Source of the DNA: Treponema sp. UBA4326
Lineage (GTDB): Bacteria; Spirochaetota; Spirochaetia; Treponematales; Treponemataceae
Assembly: GCA_002393835.1 (NCBI GenBank)
Contig: DGTW01000052.1
Location: 1 to 11,552 of the forward strand
DNA: 11,552 nt
Direction: 5' to 3'
Below, piece after piece: positions 1 to 9,927 of this stretch. Each line of letters opens with the position of its first letter. The stretch's first letter is position 1. Made by a program: the position numbers and the translations under genes. The notes beneath the pieces were generated by a model, which made no database searches, was not told the origin of the DNA, and saw only the letters and a program-made list of their open reading frames with translations.

Positions 1-1159
1 GGTGATATTTTGCCTCGTTCTCAGCAGCAAGAGCCGGGTTAGCAGAATATCCGCCCATGTCCTTACCCCAGGCTGCGAAACCGTCAAGTTTTGTAACCAT
101 GAATGAGATGAAGGCACATGCAGTCCATGGATATGGAGATGAATCCATGACTTCAAGATAGTGGCAGTAGCCGTATCCGCCGATACCCTTGTAGCCGTCT
201 TTGTAAGCTGCGACAGCAATGTTGTTTACAGAAGCGTCGGCAGTCTCAGAGACAGAACGGAGCTTTGAGTAAACGATGAGGGCGAATTCACCTGCGGCTG
301 ATTTTGAGACAAGCTCGTTACAAATCGGGCCGTCATCAGTCATAGCGTTGTAGTTTTTGACCCAAAGTTTTGTCCATGCAAGACCATATTTTGCGTTGGC
401 ACCGGCAATTCCGTAGTTCTTTGCGACTGTAGCGCACTCATCAATGGTTGGTTTGAGAGTAGCCTGTTTTTCTGCAGGAAGGGCCTCGAATGCGTTTTTA
501 AGCCAGGTTGAGTATTTGTCAGAAGAAAGCATATAAAGGAAGTTCTTTCCCACAAGCTCAGAGTTTACATCCATGTACATGCCTGATTTTCCATCTGAGA
601 CGAAATCCCAGCAGTTCTTGAAGTCAGCTCCGCCGACCGTATTGTACATGAAGACTTTGTTGAGGGTCTGCAAAGAAAGAAGCTCAGGATATTTGTCGGC
701 TGAAAGTTTGTTTGCCTCAGCCCACTCTTTCGGAATGAATGTACGCAGGATTCCAGTGTCCATCATCTTAGACTGAATCTGGTTTCCGTCCTGAATAAGG
801 GTCATAAAGTACTCAGGATTTGATGACCTGTAATCCACTGTGAGAGTCGTGAAAATTGAGTTGTTCTTTGGCTGAGACCACTCAATGTTTCCGGCATAGC
901 TTGAATCCAGGGATTTAAGGTACTTGATGAAGGCTGCTCCAGCAGTTTTACCGCGGCTAGAGTTACCGATACCCTTGATTGTGGCATTTTTGGACTCTTC
1001 GATGGCCTTTTTGCAAAGCTCGTCGAAGCTCATAGTCTGAGCCTGCTCGATTATTTTCTGAACTTCAGATTTTTCCGCAACGGCAGCTTTTTTTTCGTTG
1101 CAAGACATACCGAGCATGGCAAGTGCACCCAAAGTAAGACAAATAAGTGATTTTTTCAA
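1..1159 (-). CDS. ABC transporter substrate-binding lipoprotein (partial, 3' end outside window)
   Basis: An open frame of 386 codons runs without a stop from a TTG start at 1159 to the left edge, so the C-terminus is missing. TTG is chosen because a perfect AGGAGG lies 8 bases upstream (1168-1173) and because it gives a complete lipoprotein signal: a Lys-Lys N-terminus, a hydrophobic stretch, then LGMSC with the lipidated Cys at residue 20. The next in-frame ATG would cut this signal in half. The mature part resembles extracellular solute-binding proteins of the periplasmic-binding type. It has a GKTAAAF segment near residue 60, a GILRTFIPKEW stretch, and a late PYPWTACAFISF segment followed by a Gly/Tyr-rich portion. 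The protein would deliver a solute to an ABC permease from the periplasmic face of the inner membrane. The ligand cannot be read from the sequence, and no permease or ATPase gene is in view; they may lie beyond the left edge. The lipoprotein call is firm and the binding-protein family is likely. Confidence 0.72.
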   Translation of the reverse strand, partial: MKKSLICLTLGALAMLGMSCNEKKAAVAEKSEVQKIIEQAQTMSFDELCKKAIEESKNATIKGIGNSSRGKTAGAAFIKYLKSLDSSYAGNIEWSQPKNNSIFTTLTVDYRSSNPEYFMTLIQDGNQIQSKMMDTGILRTFIPKEWAEANKLSADKYPELLSLQTLNKVFMYNTVGGADFKNCWDFVSDGKSGMYMDVNSELVGKNFLYMLSSDKYSTWLKNAFEALPAEKQATLKPTIDECATVAKNYGIAGANAKYGLAWTKLWVKNYNAMTDDGPICNELVSKSAAGEFALIVYSKLRSVSETADASVNNIAVAAYKDGYKGIGGYGYCHYLEVMDSSPYPWTACAFISFMVTKLDGFAAWGKDMGGYSANPALAAENEAKYH

Positions 1160-1167
1160 AATATTTT

Positions 1168-1173
1168 CCTCCT
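1168..1173 (-). promoter_or_regulatory. Ribosome binding site fixing the TTG start
   Basis: On the minus strand this reads AGGAGG, 8 bases before the TTG at 1159. It is the best Shine-Dalgarno match in the window and is the reason the rare start codon is accepted. Confidence 0.85.
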
Positions 1174-1207
1174 TTATTTTGACAAAATTAAGTATTCATC
1201 AAATTCA

Positions 1208-1235
1208 ATTCTAGAACGAAATTCCATATTGTCAA
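1208..1235 (-). promoter_or_regulatory. Sigma-70 type promoter of the substrate-binding lipoprotein gene
   Basis: On the minus strand a perfect TTGACA (1230-1235) is followed after 16 bases by TAGAAT (1208-1213, 5 of 6 matches to TATAAT). The predicted start near 1201 gives a leader of about 40 bases that includes the AGGAGG site. The gene can therefore be transcribed independently of the HEAT-repeat gene, which ends 127 bases upstream. Confidence 0.7.
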
Positions 1236-1286
1236 ATAAAAAGTGAGGAAAAGTTAAAATCCGTGCTTTTTTTGGAGAAAAACTAA

Positions 1287-3071
1287 CTACTTTGCGTCGC
1301 CTATGCCGCTTTTTGGATCTTTTGTCTCAGGCTCTTTTGCCTCTGTTTTGGGCTCTTCTTTCGGCTCTGGCTTTGGCTCGGCTTTCATCGGGGAGAGGGC
1401 TTTTTTGATGGCGGCTTTTTTGGCATCTTCCTTAGCCTTTTTTTCGGCTTCCTTGGCTTCCCGCTCCTTGTCCTTTTCCTCAGTCTGCTTTTCAAGGTCA
1501 CGGCCAAGAAGTCGGGCTGCCTTTATCGCCAGCTGGTTCTTGTTTTTTGCGTTGAGGTCGGCCTTGTCAGCCAGGGCGTTTACCTCTGCCTCGCAGTTTG
1601 AGTAGCGGCCCTTTGCCCACATGTCGAGTCCAGTTCCGATTGTCGATGTATCCTTGTTTTTCAGGAATTCCAGAGTGACATCAGCGAAAGCCGGATTTGA
1701 ATACTTTGCGATTTCCTTTCCGAGAGCGTAACGAAGCTGCTTGCGGCGGTCATCCTTTACTGTCTCCATGGTAAGCTCTGCGATTTCTGAAATTCCCCGC
1801 CCAGCTTCAAGAAGGGCTTTTGCAACACGAGCCTTGGGACCGTCAGGAATTTTCTTGTCGGTAATCTGCTGCATAAGGAATTCATTTCCTTTTTCGGTAT
1901 TGAGTGAGGCCAGGGTGTCGATACAGTCGTTTTTTACGGCCTGAACAGGGTCATTTTTGGCACGGTAAATGAGATATTCATCGGCTTCTTTTACATCATT
2001 TTCTTTTATTGCACTCACGGCTTCCTGACGGACTTTGTAGTGGCTGTCCTTGAGAGCCTGAATCAGGACTTTTTTTGCCTCTTCATTTTTGTAGTGGGCA
2101 ATTCCCTTGACCACATACTGCCTTAAATTGGGGTTGTCGCTTTCAAAGAGGCGGGCAAGGATTTCGTCTCCCCCGCTCTTCTGCATTTCACCGATGGCCT
2201 CTGCGCTGTACATGCGGACAAAGGCATTCTCGTCCTCGTCCTCGGCATATTCAACAAGCTTGTCATAAGTCTCGACGGCATGAAGCTGACCGAGAACCCG
2301 GACAAGGCTCTGTCTCTGGGCGACGGTCAAATCTTCCCGCTCAAGGTATTCTGTTATGAAGACAGCTTCCCGGCTTCCGCCGATTTTTCCGATTGTCTCA
2401 AGAGCCCCGGTGAAATATTCTTCATTGTCGCTTTCGAGTAAGGTCATCGTTGCCGGGAGGGCGGCTTTTGTCTTCATGGCCTGAATATAGGAAAAACAGG
2501 CGTTTACGGTGGAAGTTTTTTCGTCGTAAGGGTCGTTTAGAATCGTGACGGCGTAATCTTCAAGACAAGGGTCTTCAATCTGCCTGAAGAAATTAAGGAT
2601 TTTCTCCCGGATTGAAACTGATTTTGTTTCCTGAAACAAATCGTAGGCTTCGTTTACAAAGCGAACATCTTTTTTCTGAAGCATTTTGTCAAGAAGGTCA
2701 GAAATATCTTCTTCAAGACCGAATTTCAGGACTTCGGCATTTTTTTCTTTTCCCTCAGGGTCCGTGTTGTCAAGCTCGGTGATTTTTTCGGGATCGGGAG
2801 TCTTCGGGCGTTTTTTCGCAGGAACCTCGCTCACCCCGCCCAGGGATTCTTTTTCGCCATCATCCTTTGCAGCACCGGAGATTGCGTCAAATTCAGTATT
2901 GTCAACAGCCGGGGCTGGATTTTCGCTTTCTGGGGCAGGAGCAGCCGCTTCAACAGAAGATTCTGCTTCAACAGAAACGGAATCAACTTCGCTAGGGGCA
3001 GCTGGCTCTTCCTGAGCGAAAACAAATGCCGAGAGGAATATTCCAATTATTAACAACGATGCTCGTTTCAT
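1287..3071 (-). CDS. Secreted HEAT-repeat protein
   Basis: The protein has 594 residues from the second of two adjacent ATG codons. GGAG at 3077-3080 is 5 bases from this ATG but only 2 from the one at 3074. Residues 1-19 form a signal peptide with a type I cleavage site after VFA, so the product is probably periplasmic or exported. Residues 20-110 are acidic and rich in Ala, Pro and Glu, with no fold expected. Residues from about 115 to 505 are helical repeats of about 30-40 residues in HEAT/armadillo style, for example 'VRQEAVSAI' and 'VRMYSAEAIGEM'. The last 70 residues are a highly charged Lys/Glu/Ala coiled tail ending in Pro-Lys-Glu repeats. HEAT solenoids are protein-binding scaffolds and no catalytic motif is visible, so a scaffold role in the envelope is inferred. 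The partner is unknown. No convincing terminator follows the TAG stop. Confidence 0.85.
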   Translation of the reverse strand: MKRASLLIIGIFLSAFVFAQEEPAAPSEVDSVSVEAESSVEAAAPAPESENPAPAVDNTEFDAISGAAKDDGEKESLGGVSEVPAKKRPKTPDPEKITELDNTDPEGKEKNAEVLKFGLEEDISDLLDKMLQKKDVRFVNEAYDLFQETKSVSIREKILNFFRQIEDPCLEDYAVTILNDPYDEKTSTVNACFSYIQAMKTKAALPATMTLLESDNEEYFTGALETIGKIGGSREAVFITEYLEREDLTVAQRQSLVRVLGQLHAVETYDKLVEYAEDEDENAFVRMYSAEAIGEMQKSGGDEILARLFESDNPNLRQYVVKGIAHYKNEEAKKVLIQALKDSHYKVRQEAVSAIKENDVKEADEYLIYRAKNDPVQAVKNDCIDTLASLNTEKGNEFLMQQITDKKIPDGPKARVAKALLEAGRGISEIAELTMETVKDDRRKQLRYALGKEIAKYSNPAFADVTLEFLKNKDTSTIGTGLDMWAKGRYSNCEAEVNALADKADLNAKNKNQLAIKAARLLGRDLEKQTEEKDKEREAKEAEKKAKEDAKKAAIKKALSPMKAEPKPEPKEEPKTEAKEPETKDPKSGIGDAK

Positions 3072-3085
3072 CATAACTCCAACAT

Positions 3086-3114
3086 ATTAAAGCACAAATT
3101 TCAAAAATTGTCAC
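3086..3114 (-). promoter_or_regulatory. Probable promoter of the HEAT-repeat gene with very short leader
   Basis: On the minus strand GTGACA (3109-3114, 5 of 6 to TTGACA) is 17 bases from TTTAAT (3086-3091, 5 of 6 to TATAAT). The -10 is preceded by TGC, an extended -10. The predicted transcription start near 3079 would leave only about 5-9 bases before the ATG and would cut into the GGAG site, so the call is moderate. Confidence 0.45.
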
Positions 3115-3196
3115 CAATGTATTTTAGAAGAATCGATTTCAGGGGACTAAAAATGAATTTTATTAAAAAAGAGTACCCGGAAACGCCATTTAATGA

Positions 3197-3202
3197 TATA
3201 AT
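3197..3202 (+). promoter_or_regulatory. Extended -10 promoter of the AAA ATPase gene
   Basis: A perfect TATAAT is preceded by TGA, giving an extended -10 element. The bases at the -35 position (3174-3179) do not match TTGACA. A start near 3209 gives a leader of about 20 bases containing AAGGAG (3212-3217), which is 12 bases from the ATG at 3230. That spacing is slightly long but usable. Confidence 0.5.
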
Positions 3203-3229
3203 CATTTCAGAAAGGAGAAGCTTATCCCT

Positions 3230-4474
3230 ATGTTCAGTGCCGTATACCCCCGCGAAAAATACCTTGCTCGCCTCAGAAATTTTTACGATTCAGACATAAT
3301 AAAAGTCATAACAGGAATCAGGCGATGCGGAAAATCTTTCATTCTCAAAGCCGTGATAAACGAACTTCTGCAAAAAGGCGTGGATGAATCAAAAATCATT
3401 TATCTTCCGCTCGACCGAAGAGGCTTCAAGAACATTAAAACCCCGGAACGGTTAGAAGAAAAAATCGAGTCCATGATTACAGGCGAAGGATTCCACTACC
3501 TTTTTATTGATGAAATTCAGAATGTACGGCAGTTCGAAAGCGTAGTCCAATCTTATGCAGAAGAAGGATACTCAGTTTTTTTGACGGGCTCAAATTCCTA
3601 TCTTTTGAGCGAGGAAATCACCACAAAACTCACCGGGCGTTACCTTTCATTCGAGACATTTCCGCTTGATTTTCAGGAATTTATCGAAATGAAAAAATTC
3701 TTCAAACTCAAAATCAATCCAGATTCAGAAAAAGAATTCAATGAATATATTTTGAACGGTGGTTTTCCGAAAACTTTGGAATTTCCAGACACATCAACAA
3801 GGCAAACATACACAAGAGGAATAATCTCCGAAATCTTTGAGAAAGATGTAAAAACACGAAAAAGAATCTCAAACATAGCCGTCTATGAGCGCGTCCAGAG
3901 TTTTCTGATAAACAATTATTCATCCCCCTTCTCCATTTCAAATTTAATCGACTGCTTGAAAAATGAAGGATTCTCAACAAAAGCGACAACAGTCCGCAGT
4001 TACATTGAAGACTTGCAAAAGGCAAAAATTATATATGAATGCAACAGATTCGATTTGAAAAGCAAGAAGGCGATAAGGCGGGAGCAGAAATACTATCTCG
4101 CAGATATGGCGATTTATTTTTCAACAAATACCGACAACCGCATGAGTTTTGGACCGACTCTTGAAAATCTTGTTTACCTTTACTTAAGAAGCCATGAGTA
4201 CGAAGTCAGTGTCGGAATAATTGGAAAATTTGAGTGTGATTTTATCGTGCGTGACAAAAATCAATCCTATGCCTATATTCAAGTCACTTACACTTTGCAC
4301 GGAGAAGATGAAAAAACCACCGAAAAAATAAAAGAGCGCGAATACCGTCCGTTCAGAAGCATAAAAGACGGCTATCCGCGCTACATAATTTCCCTCGACA
4401 AATTCCAGGACCAGCAGGAAGGCGTTCATCACATCAACGCAGTGGATTTGTTTTTAGGAAAAGTGAAGATTTAG
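3230..4474 (+). CDS. AAA_14 / DUF4143-type ATPase
   Basis: The protein has 414 residues, the usual size for this family. The N-terminal AAA_14 P-loop domain carries Walker A GIRRCGKS at 29-36, Walker B YLFIDE at 90-95, a sensor-like LTGSN at 118-122 and the family's LTGR at 134-137. Residues from about 200 to 275 look like a winged-helix segment. The C-terminal DUF4143 part (about 280-400) contains an LENLVYLYL helix, ECDFIV at 335-340 and IQVTYTL at 350-356. These occupy positions like those of a PD-(D/E)XK core, but the usual lysine is absent, so nuclease activity is doubtful. Family members are widespread in anaerobes and the cellular role is not established. The gene stands alone, diverges from the HEAT gene, and lies in an A+T-rich stretch compatible with later acquisition. 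Confidence 0.9.
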   Translation: MFSAVYPREKYLARLRNFYDSDIIKVITGIRRCGKSFILKAVINELLQKGVDESKIIYLPLDRRGFKNIKTPERLEEKIESMITGEGFHYLFIDEIQNVRQFESVVQSYAEEGYSVFLTGSNSYLLSEEITTKLTGRYLSFETFPLDFQEFIEMKKFFKLKINPDSEKEFNEYILNGGFPKTLEFPDTSTRQTYTRGIISEIFEKDVKTRKRISNIAVYERVQSFLINNYSSPFSISNLIDCLKNEGFSTKATTVRSYIEDLQKAKIIYECNRFDLKSKKAIRREQKYYLADMAIYFSTNTDNRMSFGPTLENLVYLYLRSHEYEVSVGIIGKFECDFIVRDKNQSYAYIQVTYTLHGEDEKTTEKIKEREYRPFRSIKDGYPRYIISLDKFQDQQEGVHHINAVDLFLGKVKI

Positions 4475-4506
4475 GGAAAGTTGTAAATCAACTCGATTAA
4501 CGCAAA

Positions 4507-5289
4507 TCAGTTGTAGTAATATGTGATTTTTATTGTGACAAAAGCGTCAAAAGCCCAGTTTCTATTTTTCAGTGCAAGATAAAATTTCGAACCATAAGGA
4601 TATTTGTCAAGTTCAATTTCCCGCATATAGTTTTTTCCAAGATAATCGAAATTCATCCAACGAGTATATTCGCCATTCACAGAACTGTTTGAAAACTCAT
4701 TGAAAGCATTCAAATCTGGCAGCAAGTCAAATTTTAGTTGGGTTCCATTAGAGTCACAATTTGCATCAATAGAGATTCTTTTTACGCCAGCAGTATCAAG
4801 TTCAATATATTTTGCAGTACGAGAGGGCATTGAATACGAATAAGAAAAAGTCTGTGGGCTTAGAAATTTCTTGATAATATCAGATGAAGTGATGGCGACC
4901 GCTCCGCCCGGTATGTCAGAAGAAGAAGATAAAACCTCAGTTCGTTCAATTTCGGAAGGAGTTTTTGTTACTGAAGCCACTGACAGACCTAGGAAAACAC
5001 CACAACCAACTTCCGCCACAATGAAAATCAGCAAAGCAATTCCTGAATAAACACACTTTTTCTTAAACTTAACCGGCAAAAACGGAATCACAACAAAAGC
5101 CGCAAAAAGCATCAAACTGCAGGCAATGCTTAAAATCAAACCAGCTTCTGCAACTATACCAGGAAGGAAACTTACCTTCAGAGGAATAGAGAAAACAATC
5201 AATATAAAGATTTCCAGCACAGACAGGACAACTCTTTCTCCTACTGAGGTCTGAGCTTGCCAAGTCGAACTTGACCGACAAAATAACAA
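4507..5289 (-). CDS. Multi-pass membrane protein with exported C-terminal domain; probably the 3' half of a frameshifted gene
   Basis: The frame is open from a TTG at 5289, giving up to 260 codons. I do not believe this TTG is a real start: no Shine-Dalgarno sequence precedes it, and the first 15 or so residues look out of frame. A GTG at 5220 is an alternative. The informative part begins near VGERVV and has about three membrane segments. They lie near residues 21-40, 45-70 and 80-105 of the long version. A Ser/Thr-rich linker follows, then an extracytoplasmic domain of about 130 residues ending in Tyr-rich strands. The frame overlaps the preceding zinc-ribbon frame by 49 bases, offset by -1. 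Taken together they read as one protein: zinc ribbon, five membrane segments, external domain. I favour a broken gene over two independent ones. The external domain is not recognised. It converges with the ATPase gene, with 32 bases between them and no strong terminator. Confidence 0.55.
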   Translation of the reverse strand: MLFCRSSSTWQAQTSVGERVVLSVLEIFILIVFSIPLKVSFLPGIVAEAGLILSIACSLMLFAAFVVIPFLPVKFKKKCVYSGIALLIFIVAEVGCGVFLGLSVASVTKTPSEIERTEVLSSSSDIPGGAVAITSSDIIKKFLSPQTFSYSYSMPSRTAKYIELDTAGVKRISIDANCDSNGTQLKFDLLPDLNAFNEFSNSSVNGEYTRWMNFDYLGKNYMREIELDKYPYGSKFYLALKNRNWAFDAFVTIKITYYYN

Positions 5290-5579
5290 GACGCAAGTTC
5301 AAAAATCATTAAATAAATGAAAAGACCTCTTCCCTTTCCCAAGTCCCAATCGTTCAAGATATTGTAAGTTGCAGCATAAAGCAGAATTGAAAATAAAAAC
5401 GCAACAATTGACGGAATCACAAAAGGATTTTTGAAAAAACTTTTTAAAGCCGATTTTTCATTTTTAACTTTTGTATCCCCCGCTTTTGCTCCGCACTTAA
5501 GACAAAAATTCACATTTTGAGGAAGTTCAGCTCCACAATTTGAACAAAACTTCATTGAATTTACAGTTTCTTCAGACAT
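5241..5579 (-). CDS. Zinc-ribbon membrane protein, N-terminal part
   Basis: The frame encodes 112 residues from the ATG at 5579, which is chosen because AAGGAG (5585-5590) lies 5 bases upstream. A longer reading from 5621 would begin inside the promoter. Residues 11-30 form a double-CxxC zinc ribbon, FCSNCG then FCLKCG, with Cys at 12, 15, 26 and 29. This is the zinc_ribbon_2 / DZANK style that often caps bacterial membrane proteins of unknown role. Two membrane segments follow (about 51-70 and 86-103), and the frame stops at a TAG soon after a basic loop. Most proteins of this design continue into more membrane segments or an external domain. The next frame provides exactly that, so a one-base deletion or a translational frameshift in the 5241-5289 overlap is likely. 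No slippery heptamer is visible there. Confidence 0.7.
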   Translation of the reverse strand: MSEETVNSMKFCSNCGAELPQNVNFCLKCGAKAGDTKVKNEKSALKSFFKNPFVIPSIVAFLFSILLYAATYNILNDWDLGKGRGLFIYLMIFELASCYFVGQVRLGKLRPQ

Positions 5580-5601
5580 AGCATCTCCTTTTTCTAGAAA
5601 T

Positions 5602-5629
5602 ACTATACAAAAAAAAAGCACTGTATCAA
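5602..5629 (-). promoter_or_regulatory. Promoter of the zinc-ribbon gene
   Basis: On the minus strand TTGATA (5624-5629, 5 of 6 to TTGACA) is 16 bases from TATAGT (5602-5607, 5 of 6 to TATAAT). The spacer includes a run of nine T. A start near 5595 gives a leader of about 15 bases that keeps the AAGGAG site. Confidence 0.6.
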
Positions 5630-5632
5630 GTC

Positions 5633-5681
5633 TGGGGGTTTATGGGCATAGCCCATAGGCGAAGTAGCACGGCAGCCCCCA
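5633..5681. repeat. Nested palindromic intergenic element
   Basis: An outer stem TGGGGG (5633-5638) pairs with CCCCCA (5676-5681). Inside it is a perfect 7-bp hairpin, TATGGGC (5641-5647) with loop ATA and GCCCATA (5651-5657). The remaining GAAGTAGCACGGCAG segment completes a two-tier fold, possibly a three-way junction. It sits between tgt and the zinc-ribbon promoter. No T-tract follows on the minus strand, so it is not a standard terminator. It resembles REP-like interspersed palindromes, but copy number cannot be judged from this window. Confidence 0.6.
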
Positions 5682-5686
5682 AACTC

Positions 5687-8055
<2,369 letters not shown>

Positions 8056-8059
<4 letters not shown>

Positions 8060-9480
8060 TTGCGCAGAAGCCTCAGATAGAAAAGAATTCCTGCAAGCCC
8101 GATAAGAATGTTAGGCGCCCACATGGTCGTGATTCCGTAAACGCCGCTTCGTGAGCTGAAAATCTGCCCGACGATGCTGACCGCCCAGTAAAAGACTGAG
8201 ATAAAAAGGCCGATGATAAGACCGATTGTCTGGCCGTTGTGCTTTCCGAAAATAAGGGCAAGGGGCATGGCGAGGATTGCGAAGAAAATAGAGCCGAAGG
8301 GAACCGAGAATTTTTTTGCCATCTCCAGATTGTAGCGGTTGCGTTTCTTTTTGGTGACATCGGCATCGTTTTTCATTGCCCGGATTTCCTTGTAAAGGTC
8401 GTAGCTGGTCATTTCGCGGGGAGAAACTGCCCTGTCATTTTCAAGGAAAGTTGACTCAAAGATGTTAAGCTCCACAGTCTCGCTGGTAAGCACATCGTAG
8501 TCATTCTTCTTGTCCCTGTCGAACATGACCACGCTGGCATCATTCATGATGAGCTTCATAAGGACGCCGGGGGCAGAGGATTTTTTGACCACGGATTTGT
8601 CAGCCACGATGATTCTCTGACCGCCATTAGTGTCAGTGTCGAAGAAAATCAGGTCGCTCACATTCTCTCCGTTGACCTCCCCGATTACCAGAGTCTTGTC
8701 GTTGGTTCGCTTGATTGAATTGGACTCCAGCTCCACGGCCGGGTTTGATGTGAGGATTGAGCGGTAAAGCTTGTTGTAGTTGATTGTTCCCAAGGGAAGA
8801 AGATAGTCGTTCACAAAAAAAGAGGCGAAGGAAATGAGGATACCAAGAAGCAGGACGGGCTTTAAAATCACCTTGTAGTTCTGACCGCTTGCCCTCAAAA
8901 TAAGGATTTCGTTTTCAGAAGCAAGGCGGCCCAGGCACATGAGAAAGCCTACAAGAGTGGCAAATGGAGCCGACTGGGCGATTACCATGGGCAGTGAATA
9001 TGTGATGAGGCGCATTACATCAAAAACAGGCACATGCTTTTTGAGGATATTCTCCGCCACAAGAAGAATCTGGTTTACGAAAAAGACCATGAAGAAGAAT
9101 ATGAAGGCAATGAAAAAATACAGGAAAAGCTCCTTCATAAGATAACGGAAGAGAACATGACGGTTGATTCCGTTGGACTCCTGCATGGAAGTCGAAATAA
9201 TAAAAGAAAGTTTTTTGAGACGGAAAAAGGCTAAGATTTTTGCAAAGACATGAGCCAAAGAATTGACGAGGTTGAATTCAGCAAATTTTTGGATGGCATT
9301 CTTTGCAACTTCATCAAGCTTTTTCTTTGCCCGACTTTCTTCCCACGAACGCCTGAAATAAAAAAGAGCCATGAAAAAGCGACTTAGCGGGATGAAAACC
9401 CTTGTCTTTCTGAGTTTAGCGAGATATTCTTCTTTTTTTTTGTTTAGGAAACGCTTAAATTTCCAGACCAGCGATGCCAT
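8056..9480 (-). CDS. lptF: Lpt lipid exporter permease LptF with long N-terminal extension
   Basis: The second YjgP/YjgQ-family permease has 474 residues. Canonical LptF is about 365 residues and begins close to its first membrane helix; here that helix starts near residue 116. The core shows the LptF signature: RYLMKELFL, a PFATLVGFLMCLGRLASENEI segment at about 172-191 (coupling-helix region), an NPAVELE turn at 246-252, a periplasmic jelly-roll at about 227-385, and three closing helices (392-411, 416-440, 450-470). The first 105 residues are strongly basic and amphipathic, with no signal peptide and no recognised domain. An internal ATG at residue 99 has no ribosome site. The full-length ATG overlaps the dut stop by one base (TAATG), which favours the long form by coupling. 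It is the partner of LptG in the inner membrane. Confidence 0.9.
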
Positions 9481-9920
9481 TATTTACCAGTTGAACCGAA
9501 GCCGCCGGCTCCACGCTCCGTTTCGTCAAGGGAATCTGTAAGCTCAAAAGAGCCGATTGTGACGGGAGCGACGATAATCTGGGCAATTCTGTCCCCGCTG
9601 TTTACGGTAAAGTCCTCACTGCCAAGATTTATGAGGATGACTTTTAACTCACCCCGGTAGTCCGAATCGATGGTGCCAGGTGTGTTCAGGACAGTGACGC
9701 CGTTTTTTGCCGCAAGACCCGAGCGGGGGCGAACCTGAATTTCGTAGCCTTCTGGAATAGAAAAGAAAAGGCCGGTCGGAATAATTGCCCTCTCCCCCTT
9801 TTTGATGATGACAGGCTCGCTCAAAAGGGCACAGATATCAGCCCCGGCAGCACCGCTTGTTTTATAAGCAGGAATTACAGCCCCTGCAGAGGCCATGCAT
9901 TTGATGTTCACTTTGTTCAT
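9480..9920 (-). CDS. dut: Deoxyuridine 5'-triphosphate nucleotidohydrolase (dUTPase)
   Basis: This trimeric dUTPase hydrolyses dUTP to dUMP and pyrophosphate, keeping uracil out of DNA and feeding dTMP synthesis. The 146-residue product has all five family motifs: I SGAAGADI at 22-29, II RPRSGLA at 64-70, [13 protein letters not shown] at 82-91 with the presumed catalytic Asp85, IV GDRIAQ at 109-114, and [11 protein letters not shown] at 136-145 with the uracil-stacking Phe141. The ATG at 9920 is chosen over a TTG at 9947 because the protein then begins like other dUTPases, a few residues before the first strand. No Shine-Dalgarno sequence precedes it, and a perfect TATAAT lies 7 bases upstream, which suggests a leaderless mRNA. 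It is the first gene of the dut-lptF-lptG-tgt cluster. Confidence 0.97.
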   Translation of the reverse strand: MNKVNIKCMASAGAVIPAYKTSGAAGADICALLSEPVIIKKGERAIIPTGLFFSIPEGYEIQVRPRSGLAAKNGVTVLNTPGTIDSDYRGELKVILINLGSEDFTVNSGDRIAQIIVAPVTIGSFELTDSLDETERGAGGFGSTGK

Positions 9921-9927
9921 GGAGAGT

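Noticed and set aside
1303..1605. Plus-strand open frame of 100 codons rich in Ser, Phe and Ala
   Set aside because: It is the antisense shadow of the Lys/Glu/Ala tail of the HEAT protein, with no ribosome site or promoter.
2686..3015. Plus-strand open frame of 109 codons
   Set aside because: It is antisense to the acidic low-complexity region of the HEAT protein; its composition mirrors that bias and no start signals are present.
3108..3299. Small plus-strand frame upstream of and overlapping the ATPase start
   Set aside because: It overlaps the ATPase by 70 bases in another frame, spans the predicted promoter, and shows no recognisable protein.
3230..4474. ATPase considered as part of a defence or toxin-antitoxin system
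   Set aside because: No partner gene, effector, antitoxin or methylase is adjacent, and its neighbours on both sides are unrelated in strand and function.
4480..4492. Small hairpin GTTG-TAAAT-CAAC in the convergent gap
   Set aside because: A 4-bp stem without a T-tract on either strand is too weak to call a terminator.
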